Of a stretch of 32,325 nt of DNA, positions 18,924-26,706 are shown piece by piece; position 1 is the first letter of the stretch; every line of letters begins with the position of its first letter. The DNA is taken from positions 1-32,325 of the forward strand of contig NZWP01000010.1 of the NCBI GenBank assembly GCA_002701645.1, written 5' to 3'. The notes below the pieces were generated by a model. The model was given only the letters and a program-made list of their open reading frames with translations. It searched no databases and had not been told where the DNA came from. The DNA comes from Fidelibacterota bacterium. Its GTDB lineage: Bacteria; Fidelibacterota; Marinisomatia; Marinisomatales; Marinisomataceae. A program made the position numbers and the translations under genes.

Positions 18924-20126
18924 ATGTTATTTGAATTTGACGAGTTAGCAAGCCAGAGAGCAAGAATCAAGGTCTTGGGAGTTGGAGGTGCTGGAGGTAA
19001 TGCAATAAATAGAATGATTACTTCTGGTATGGATGGAGTAGAATTTATTGCTATCAATACGGATGCTCAAGATTTAGGAAGTAATCCAGCAGAAACTAAG
19101 CTTCAGATTGGGAAAGATTTAACCAAAGGATTGGGAGCGGGAGCAAAGCCAGAGATTGGACGTAAAGCAATTATGCATGATACAGATGCATTAAAATCAT
19201 TAGTGGCTGGATCTGACTTGGTGTTTGTTACAGCTGGAATGGGTGGCGGTACAGGTACTGGCGCAGCTCCAGTGGTAGCTAAAGTTTGTAAGGATTTAGG
19301 TATATTGACAGTTTGTATTGTTACTTTGCCATTTGAATTTGAAGGATCAAAGAAAATGAAGTCAGCTCTTGATGGTGTAAAGTTGATGCGAAATTTCTGT
19401 GATACTTTAATAGTCGTACCAAATGAAAAATTAATATCAGTAGTTGATAATGCTACAACATTTGAAGATGGATTTAAAGCATCTGATGCTATTTTGCTAC
19501 AAGCAGCTAGAAGTATATCAGACTTAATCAATAAAAAAGGAAATGTAAATATTGATTTTGCTGATGTTAAGTCAACTATGAGCGGTATGGGAGATGCAGT
19601 CATAGGAGCAGGAACTGCGCGAGGAGAAGAAAGAGCTGTTCTGGCTGCTCAACAAGCTATTTGTAGCCCTTTATTAGATTCTCACTCTATAAGTGGAGCT
19701 CAATCAGTCTTAGTTAATATAACCGGAAATAAACAAATGACTTTAATGGAAGTGAATGCTGCTATGAAACTGATTCATGAAGAGGCTGGTAAAAACGTAG
19801 ATGTAATTTTTGGAGCTCGTGTTGATGAAAATATGGAAGATCAACTTCAAGTAACTGTTATAGCAACTGGATTTAATCGTCAACCTATTGAACAAAAAGA
19901 AATGTTAAAAGAAAGAATGCAAAGTAGTTATGATAGACAAAGTGAAGATCTTATGGATACTCCGAATACAACATCATACCAAAAAAACAATCCGGGAGCA
20001 AGTTTTCAAATGGATGACCATCAAGAAAATAGCGACAATACAGAAGACGGACCTACTTTAGTATTTGATGATTTCGATCAAAGTTCTGACTTAAATGTCC
20101 CTGCTTATATAAGAAAACAAAAATAA
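18924..20126 (+). CDS. ftsZ: Cell division protein FtsZ
   Basis: VLGVGGAGGNAINRMI, GGGTGTGAAPVVAKV tubulin signature; C-terminal peptide LNVPAYIRKQK; strong SD (AAGGAG). Confidence 0.98.
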   Translation: MLFEFDELASQRARIKVLGVGGAGGNAINRMITSGMDGVEFIAINTDAQDLGSNPAETKLQIGKDLTKGLGAGAKPEIGRKAIMHDTDALKSLVAGSDLVFVTAGMGGGTGTGAAPVVAKVCKDLGILTVCIVTLPFEFEGSKKMKSALDGVKLMRNFCDTLIVVPNEKLISVVDNATTFEDGFKASDAILLQAARSISDLINKKGNVNIDFADVKSTMSGMGDAVIGAGTARGEERAVLAAQQAICSPLLDSHSISGAQSVLVNITGNKQMTLMEVNAAMKLIHEEAGKNVDVIFGARVDENMEDQLQVTVIATGFNRQPIEQKEMLKERMQSSYDRQSEDLMDTPNTTSYQKNNPGASFQMDDHQENSDNTEDGPTLVFDDFDQSSDLNVPAYIRKQK

Positions 20127-20152
20127 TTTGGTTGGCTACCAATAAACGAGAT

Positions 20153-20182
20153 GGCTCCCAACTAATTTTTAGTTTGGGAGCC
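20153..20182 (+). terminator. Hairpin downstream of ftsZ, candidate (weak U-tract) terminator
   Basis: GGCTCCCAACTAA-TTT-TTAGTTTGGGAGCC: 9-bp perfect outer stem plus 4 inner pairs with one bulge. Followed by CTCTTAAACTCTTTG rather than a clean T-run. Confidence 0.5.
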
Positions 20183-20228
20183 TCTTAAACTCTTTGCTAT
20201 ATTTGTTTTCATCTATAAATTCTACCCT

Positions 20229-20546
20229 ATGAATAAATTTTGGGAAGATTTAAAAATCAATGTTTCTGAATGGAGTGTAGTTGCTTCAGAGAAAGCAGAA
20301 GAGTTTACACATAACAGTAAATTACGTCTAGATATTATACAACTAGAAAGAAAACTATCTGGTTTATATGTTAAGTTAGGATTGTATGTATTTGTTAAAA
20401 CGCAGGAAAAAAATGTACTTAACTTCGTTGGAGATAAGCGCTATCTTGGTTTAATTGAAAATATTGTAAAAGTAAAAAAGAGAATTGCAGATAAAAAAGA
20501 GTCTATCTATCATGAAAGTAAAGAAGAAGATAAAGAGAGTAAGTAG
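20229..20546 (+). CDS. Small helical/coiled-coil protein of unknown function
   Basis: 105 aa, highly charged; lies directly upstream of the M23 peptidase (3-nt gap). Confidence 0.7.
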   Translation: MNKFWEDLKINVSEWSVVASEKAEEFTHNSKLRLDIIQLERKLSGLYVKLGLYVFVKTQEKNVLNFVGDKRYLGLIENIVKVKKRIADKKESIYHESKEEDKESK

Positions 20547-20549
20547 GCT

Positions 20550-21446
20550 ATGATAAAGAAAAAATTCTTTTCATTTCAATATTTATCTTCTGATAGATTG
20601 CATCAGATTAATTTCTCAGTATTAAATGTTTTTGCTAGTTTTGCATTAATTCTAATCATTTTTATTGGTGCTAATTATTCTCTATCTGTAGGATTTTCTA
20701 ATCAGTACTATCAAGATAAATTGAAAGAAACAGATGAAAAATATGCAGATGTATCTCAAGAACTTTTAACTAAGATAGCCCACCTTGAACAAGAATTATT
20801 ATTAATAGCAGAAAGAGATAAAGAGCTTAGAACTTATGCTGCAATTCCACCTATTAGCGAAGATATTAAGATTCAAGGTACGGGAGGTTCTGTAGAAGAG
20901 ACTTCTATTGAAGATAAAAATGCTACTAGTATTTTGTTTCAGCTTAAGGATAAGATTGATTCTTTGTCATATGCTGTCAATCTTGAAAAAGATAGTTATA
21001 GCACTATTTTCAATAAAATTAAATCTAATGAAAAAATGTATTCACATATTCCATCTATTAGTCCTGTAGAGGCCTACTTGGGATCGGGATATGGTTATAG
21101 AACAGACCCAATAGATGGAAAGAGAAGAATGCATCGTGGATTAGATTTTGCTGTTAATTTAAATACTGATGTTGTGGCAACGGGAGATGGCGTTGTTAAA
21201 AAGGCTCAGTATGATTCTGGTTGGGGAAGATATGTTAAGATTGATCATGGCTATGGCTATGAAACAATCTATGCGCATTTATATAAGATAAATGTAAAGA
21301 AGGGTCAAAAAATTCAAAGAGGAGATTTGGTTGGAAAGTCTGGAAACAGTGGAAGAGCAGCTGGATTTCACTTGCATTATGAAGTGCATAAGAATAAAAA
21401 AATAGAAGATCCTGCAAAATATTTTTTCACAGGATATATAAAATAA
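20550..21446 (+). CDS. M23-family (LytM) peptidoglycan endopeptidase, membrane-anchored
   Basis: N-terminal TM, coiled coil, then GSGYGYRTDPIDGKRRMHRGLDFAV...GWGRYVKIDHGYGYETIYAHL...GFHLHYEVH (Zn ligands HxxxD and HxH). Confidence 0.93.
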   Translation: MIKKKFFSFQYLSSDRLHQINFSVLNVFASFALILIIFIGANYSLSVGFSNQYYQDKLKETDEKYADVSQELLTKIAHLEQELLLIAERDKELRTYAAIPPISEDIKIQGTGGSVEETSIEDKNATSILFQLKDKIDSLSYAVNLEKDSYSTIFNKIKSNEKMYSHIPSISPVEAYLGSGYGYRTDPIDGKRRMHRGLDFAVNLNTDVVATGDGVVKKAQYDSGWGRYVKIDHGYGYETIYAHLYKINVKKGQKIQRGDLVGKSGNSGRAAGFHLHYEVHKNKKIEDPAKYFFTGYIK

Positions 21447-22772
21447 ATGCAACCTCTTCCTATCAAAAAATTTGTCCTTGAAACTTATGGCTGTCAAATG
21501 AATACAGCTGATTCTGAACTTGTTGAAGGTATATTAATAGATTTAGGTTTAGAAAAAACACAAGATTTGTATGATGCAGATGCTATCTTTCTTAATACTT
21601 GTGCTATAAGAGAGAATGCTGAAGTTAAAGTGCACTCACGTTTAGGAAATCTCCGTAAGATAAAGCAAGAAAAGCCGCATTTAATCATTGGAGTTCTTGG
21701 TTGTATGGCTCAAAACTTGAAAGATGATTTATTGAAGAATAAACCATATGTTGATATTATTTTAGGCCCTGATTCTTATAGAAATATTCCTAAGCTAATG
21801 AATAGACATCTAATAGAAAAAAAGAGTATTGTTGATACTAAGTTATCAAGATATGAAGTATATGAAGATATGTTCCCAAGCAGGGGAAATACATTCAATG
21901 CATGGGTTTCTATTATGAGAGGTTGTGATAAGTTTTGCTCTTTTTGTATTGTACCTTTTACTAGAGGTAGAGAAAGAAGCAGAAGTGTTGATAGTGTTGT
22001 TGCTGAAGTAAAAAAAGCAGTAGATCAAGGTCATGTTGAGATTACATTATTGGGACAAAATGTAAATTCCTATAAACACGAAAAAAAATCATTTGCTGAT
22101 TTACTATTAGCGGTATCTGATATTCCTGGTGTTAAAAGAATTAGATATACATCACCTCATCCACAAGATATTAATGTAGAATTATTAGAAGTTATGGCCT
22201 CTAGAAGTAATATTTGTAATTATGTTCATTTTCCAATGCAGTCAGGATCAAATGAACTGTTAAAACGCATGAATAGAACATATACAAGAGAGCATTTTTA
22301 TTATATGGCTGAAAAAATAAGAGAGATTATGCCTAATTGTGGTTTATCTACAGATATTATTGTAGGATTTCCGGGAGAGACTGATGAACAGTTTAGAGAA
22401 ACATTAGATTTAATGGAAAAAATTAAATTTAATATAGCATTCACCTTCAAATACTCTCCAAGACCTTATACAAGAGCAGAACAATTTTCAGATCAAATTT
22501 CAGAACAAGTTAAGAAAGATAGATTAGATGAGATGATTAATCTACAAAGGAAGCATACTCTTGAGCTAAATATGAAAAAGATTGGAAATTTTGAACAAGT
22601 TTTAATAGAGAAAGAGAGTAAAAAATCGACAAACCATTGGGCGGGAAGAACTGATTCAAATGAATGGGTGATTGTAGAAAAAAATCATAGTAAAATTAAA
22701 GATATCATTCCGGTAGAAATTACAGAGGCTACTGGAGTCATTTTACGTGGAAAAGAGCTAACAGGAGCATAA
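21447..22772 (+). CDS. miaB: tRNA-2-methylthio-N6-dimethylallyladenosine synthase
   Basis: ETYGCQMNTADSELVEGIL, NTCAIRENAE, radical-SAM MRGCDKFCSFCIVPFTRGRERSR, QNVNSY, C-terminal TRAM domain. Confidence 0.96.
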   Translation: MQPLPIKKFVLETYGCQMNTADSELVEGILIDLGLEKTQDLYDADAIFLNTCAIRENAEVKVHSRLGNLRKIKQEKPHLIIGVLGCMAQNLKDDLLKNKPYVDIILGPDSYRNIPKLMNRHLIEKKSIVDTKLSRYEVYEDMFPSRGNTFNAWVSIMRGCDKFCSFCIVPFTRGRERSRSVDSVVAEVKKAVDQGHVEITLLGQNVNSYKHEKKSFADLLLAVSDIPGVKRIRYTSPHPQDINVELLEVMASRSNICNYVHFPMQSGSNELLKRMNRTYTREHFYYMAEKIREIMPNCGLSTDIIVGFPGETDEQFRETLDLMEKIKFNIAFTFKYSPRPYTRAEQFSDQISEQVKKDRLDEMINLQRKHTLELNMKKIGNFEQVLIEKESKKSTNHWAGRTDSNEWVIVEKNHSKIKDIIPVEITEATGVILRGKELTGA

Positions 22773-23086
22773 TGTTTAGAGTATTAAGAGTATTATTTGT
22801 ATTAAGTATCTTAGCTGGAACTTTTTTGCTATTTGATAAAAATAGTGAGCCCATTATGATATATTTTTTTAGAGATAACGGACATTCTATTCCTGGTTAT
22901 TTAGCTTTTATACTATTTATAATGATTGGTGTCATTGTAGGGTATATTATATCATTAAAATCTGTTTTTTCTTATCGATCAGAAATATCAAATCTTGTTA
23001 AGACAAATAAAGACATTTCAGAAGAACTTGATAGTTTAAGGAATGTAGCTGTTGGCGAAGAGTTTAGCTTTACTGAAAAGGAGTAA
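22772..23086 (+). CDS. LapA-like (YciS/DUF1049) inner-membrane protein
   Basis: 104 aa, two TM helices, FRDNGHSIPGYLAFILFIMIGVIVGYIISL; directly upstream of a LapB-like TPR gene. Confidence 0.7.
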   Translation: MFRVLRVLFVLSILAGTFLLFDKNSEPIMIYFFRDNGHSIPGYLAFILFIMIGVIVGYIISLKSVFSYRSEISNLVKTNKDISEELDSLRNVAVGEEFSFTEKE

Positions 23087-23092
23087 GCGTCC

Positions 23093-24139
23093 TTGAATAT
23101 TACCTATTTTCTTCTTGTACTCATTCTACTCATTATTGTTTATTTCGTAAATAAAAGACCGTCACAAAAACCAAGCGATATTGAAGTATATAATCAGGCA
23201 TTAAAAGCCATTATTGATAACAATCATGAAAAAGCATTTAAGATCTTAAAAGATATGATTGCTAAAGATTCAAATAATACAGAAGCGTATTTATTATTAG
23301 GAAATCTTTTAAGAGATAGAGATATTGATAAGGCTACTAAAATTCATCAAACCATTATTGTTAGACCAAAATTATCAAAAGAGTTAAAAGTTCAGATTCA
23401 CCAAGCCTTGGGTTTAGATTATTTAGAGATTGGAAATACAGTTAGAGCAGAAGATGAATTTAAAAACATGTTAAATCTAGACTCTAAAAATAGGTGGTCC
23501 TTAGGAATGCTAAAAAATATAGCTACTGATAATAAATCATGGAATAATGCACTTGATTATGAAAAAAAGCTAATAAAATATTATCCTGAGATTAAAAAAA
23601 GAGATGAATCAAAGCTAAATTATTTTGTTGCTATGGATTACAAAGATAAAGATAATGAAAAAAATTATCTGTATTACTTGAAAAAGAGTATTAAGTCGGA
23701 TCACGTCTATGGTGAATCTTATTTAGAGTTGTCTTCGCATCATATCGATAATACAGAATTAGCTATGAAATATCTTACTATGTTTTCTAAGGCAAATCCA
23801 AGCGCTAGCGTTACCGCCTTTAAGAGAATTGAAAACCTTTTATTTGATAAAAAAAGATTTGATGATGTGGAAAGTTTATATAAGAAAATTTTAGATGATG
23901 GGTTTAATAGCTATGCCTTCAATCGATTGATTGATATTTATCTTGAAAAAAATGAGAAAGAGGAAGCCGTAGAATTAGTAGAAAAGTTTATGCCGAGATT
24001 TGATTATCATTCAAAAAGTTCTAATAAATCATATGTGATACGATTAAATAGAATGAAAATAGATTCAGATAGTTTTGAGACAAGAAAAGCTTTATCGAGC
24101 TTTTGTAATGATATAATTGAAAATGCGAACATTAATTAA
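23093..24139 (+). CDS. LapB/YciM-like TPR protein without the rubredoxin-type cysteines (TTG start)
   Basis: N-terminal TM then TPRs: NNHEKAFKILKDMIAKDSNNTEAYLLLGNLLRDR-DIDKATKIHQTIIVRPKLSKELKVQIHQALGLDYLEIGNTVRAEDEF, which parallels E. coli LapB (recalled, not searched). Confidence 0.7.
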   Translation: MNITYFLLVLILLIIVYFVNKRPSQKPSDIEVYNQALKAIIDNNHEKAFKILKDMIAKDSNNTEAYLLLGNLLRDRDIDKATKIHQTIIVRPKLSKELKVQIHQALGLDYLEIGNTVRAEDEFKNMLNLDSKNRWSLGMLKNIATDNKSWNNALDYEKKLIKYYPEIKKRDESKLNYFVAMDYKDKDNEKNYLYYLKKSIKSDHVYGESYLELSSHHIDNTELAMKYLTMFSKANPSASVTAFKRIENLLFDKKRFDDVESLYKKILDDGFNSYAFNRLIDIYLEKNEKEEAVELVEKFMPRFDYHSKSSNKSYVIRLNRMKIDSDSFETRKALSSFCNDIIENANIN

Positions 24140-24767
24140 AAAAACTGCTATATTAATTTGTGCTATAAATATATTATTTAGTCAAACTACAGATTCAGCA
24201 GTTCTTTATCAGGAAGCTCTTAATACTATCGATGCAGACAAGGCATCTAAAATTTATGATAAGATTATTCAGTCAAATAATAAATCTGATTATTATTGGT
24301 TATCAATATTGAAAAAAGCTGAGATTAATTATGCTATAGGTTCATATATCTCCGCTTCTAGCCTATTTAAAGAGTTTAACATGGAAGCACCAAAACATTT
24401 AATAAGCGACGACTCAAAAGATTTGTTTTTTAAATCCTTAACTGCTGCAGGACAAATGGATTCTTTGAAAGTCTATCAGAAAAAATTAAATAGCGCAGCA
24501 TTTTCAAAAAAAACAAAAACTATTGCTAAGAAAAATAAAGTATGGTTCTTACAGTTCGGCGCTTATAGTAAAAAAGAGAGTGCAGATATTTTGAAACAAT
24601 CTTTAATAGAAGATGGTTTGGCAGACATTCAAGTAAGTCAAGTAATGAATAGAGGAAAAATGATTTATTACGTTAGAAGTAATAATTTTAAATCATATAC
24701 TTTAGTAGAAAAACAAGCAAACAAACTTAAAAAGAAGGATATTGATTTTATTATATCTGGATATTAG
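24123..24767 (+). CDS. Secreted/periplasmic SPOR-domain protein
   Basis: Signal-like N-terminus (MRTLIKKTAILICAINILFSQ), C-terminal SPOR-like KVWFLQFGAYSKKESADILKQSLIEDGLADIQVSQV...YYVRSNNF. ATG at 24123 preferred over TTG at 24117. Confidence 0.78.
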   Translation: MRTLIKKTAILICAINILFSQTTDSAVLYQEALNTIDADKASKIYDKIIQSNNKSDYYWLSILKKAEINYAIGSYISASSLFKEFNMEAPKHLISDDSKDLFFKSLTAAGQMDSLKVYQKKLNSAAFSKKTKTIAKKNKVWFLQFGAYSKKESADILKQSLIEDGLADIQVSQVMNRGKMIYYVRSNNFKSYTLVEKQANKLKKKDIDFIISGY

Positions 24768-24771
24768 CAGT

Positions 24772-26613
24772 TTATTTCTTTGCTACTCTATATAATCCAA
24801 CAATAATAGTCATTATAAGAGCTAATCCTACCAAATCATTATAAGGAGAAGGTAGCGCATACTCAGGCCAGTAATTTTTATCAAAGAATAAAGGTATAGC
24901 AATAAATATAGCCATTAATGCTTCTCCTGTAATTAAACCTGAAGCTAGTAATAAGCCATTATTTTTTCCTGATTCAGAAGCAGTTTTTCCAGCAAAATGA
25001 TTAAGCATTCCACCAATAAAAATAGGAAGAGTTAATTCAATAGGAAGATAAATTCCAATCGCAACTGCTAATATAGGAACTCTGAACTCTGCTCCTCTGC
25101 GTAATTGATATTGATCGAGCATAATGATTAAAATGCCTAATACTGCTCCAGCATAAATCATTCCCCATTCTAGATTGCCAGAGAATACGCCATTTGCTAC
25201 GCTAGTCATGAGTACTGCCTGAGGTGCAGGTAAGTCTGAGCTTCCGATACCATACGCTTCATGTAAGAGCGTTAAAACGATTCCAAGTGTTAATGCAGAG
25301 CTAATAACACCTACTAGCTGCATAAGTTGTTGCTTCCATGGAGTAGCACCAACAATATTACCGGTTTTAAGATCTTGTAGATTATCTCCACCAATTGCAG
25401 CTGCACAACATACTACTGCACCAATAAGAATAGCAGCAGCAGCTCCTTTGGATGAATCTACATCAAAGAAAGTAATAATTAATAATGAACTGAATAGTAT
25501 TGTGGCGATAGTCACACCTGATATAGGATTATTTGAAGATCCTACTACTCCTGCCATATAAGCAGCAACAGCAGAGAATAGGAATCCAAAGATACACATA
25601 ATAATAGATAGTATAATTGCAGAAGTCCAAGATGGAATAATATCAAAATATGTAAAGGATATAGGTATAAGCATTAGTACGATAGCCATAAATACATAGT
25701 TAATAGGCAGGTCTCTCTCTTCTAATGGAACATCACTAGCATTCTCTCCTAAGGTTTTTAGACTAAGCTGGATACTTTCAATGAGCGGTTTTGCTAGTTG
25801 AATAACAGACCAGATTCCACCAACTACCATTGCTCCAACACCTAGATAACGTATTTTTGCATTCCAAATAATATTTGCACCCTCAAATAAAGAATCGCCT
25901 TCATGTCCATATAAATAAGAATAAATAGGAATTGCTACCGCCCATGAGATTAATCCACCAGAGAAAGCAAGGATACCAATATTTCTACCTACAATATATC
26001 CTACACTAATAAGTGAAGGAGATAAGCTACCGCCCATTCCAAAAATAGCGCCTCTAATAGCTACGGCTCCGCCTACAGCACTAGACCATATCCCAAATGC
26101 TAATTCTCCAAGCTTAACTACTCCTCCTACAAGAGCTGATAGCCCAATTATTTTTAAACTTTCACTCGATTTCTTGGCATCAGATTCATGTCCTGTTTTT
26201 AATACAGCGGCAGTTGCAACCCCTTCAGGAAACTTTAAATTTGCTTTCAAGATTAATGCGCGTCTTAATGGTACAGTAAATAATGCTCCTAATATTCCAC
26301 CTACCATAGCAATCTTGGTTACTTCCCAGTAATTAATAGTATCCCAATAGCCTATCAATACAAGAGCAGGAATAGTAAAAATAACTCCAGCCGCTAATGA
26401 TTCTCCAGCAGATGCAGCAGTTTGTACAATATTATTTTCTAGAATATTAGATTCACGAAATAATTTTAAAATTCCCATTGACATAATTGCAGCGGGAATA
26501 GAAGCAGAAATTGTCATACCTGCATATAGCCCTAAATAAGCCATTGCAGAAGAGAGAACTATTGATAAGATAATACTTAAAAAAAATGCTTTTACAGTTA
26601 TCTCTTGTTTCAT
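24772..26613 (-). CDS. OPT-family (oligopeptide/metal-chelate) transporter
   Basis: 613 aa, many TM helices; LGLYAGMTISASIPAAIMSMGILKLF, NIVQTAASAGESLAAGVIFTIPAL, LRRALILKANLKFPEGVATAAVLKTG, GDNLQDLKTGNIVGATPWKQQLMQLVG. Confidence 0.9.
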   Translation of the reverse strand: MKQEITVKAFFLSIILSIVLSSAMAYLGLYAGMTISASIPAAIMSMGILKLFRESNILENNIVQTAASAGESLAAGVIFTIPALVLIGYWDTINYWEVTKIAMVGGILGALFTVPLRRALILKANLKFPEGVATAAVLKTGHESDAKKSSESLKIIGLSALVGGVVKLGELAFGIWSSAVGGAVAIRGAIFGMGGSLSPSLISVGYIVGRNIGILAFSGGLISWAVAIPIYSYLYGHEGDSLFEGANIIWNAKIRYLGVGAMVVGGIWSVIQLAKPLIESIQLSLKTLGENASDVPLEERDLPINYVFMAIVLMLIPISFTYFDIIPSWTSAIILSIIMCIFGFLFSAVAAYMAGVVGSSNNPISGVTIATILFSSLLIITFFDVDSSKGAAAAILIGAVVCCAAAIGGDNLQDLKTGNIVGATPWKQQLMQLVGVISSALTLGIVLTLLHEAYGIGSSDLPAPQAVLMTSVANGVFSGNLEWGMIYAGAVLGILIIMLDQYQLRRGAEFRVPILAVAIGIYLPIELTLPIFIGGMLNHFAGKTASESGKNNGLLLASGLITGEALMAIFIAIPLFFDKNYWPEYALPSPYNDLVGLALIMTIIVGLYRVAKK

Positions 26614-26635
26614 AATTTCAACTTACAGATTATTT

Positions 26636-26701
26636 AACAGGGGTGCAATTGCTGAGAACAAACCCTAGAACTTGATCTAGATAATACTAGCGTAAGGACA
26701 C
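26636..26701 (+). promoter_or_regulatory. TPP (THI-box) riboswitch
   Basis: AACAGGGGTGCAATTGCTGAGAACAAACCCTAGAACTTGATCTAGATAATACTAGCGTAAGGACAC matches the TPP aptamer core: GGGGTGC, GCTGAGA, ACCC, GAwCyTGATCTrG-TAAT-CyAGCGTArGGA. P2 GGGU/ACCC, P4 CUU/AAG, P5 CUAG/CUAG with loop AUAAUA. Confidence 0.93.
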
Positions 26702-26706
26702 AAAAA

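Noticed and set aside
19103-19603. 166-aa minus-strand ORF opposite ftsZ
   Set aside because: Fully antisense to the conserved ftsZ GTPase domain, low-complexity translation, no recognisable motif; a shadow ORF of a constrained gene.
26591-26636. Possible promoter elements (TTTACA, CATAAT, TTGTTT) upstream of the riboswitch
   Set aside because: Spacings are poor (about 14 nt for TTTACA/CATAAT) and the region overlaps the OPT start; not strong enough in AT-rich DNA to call.
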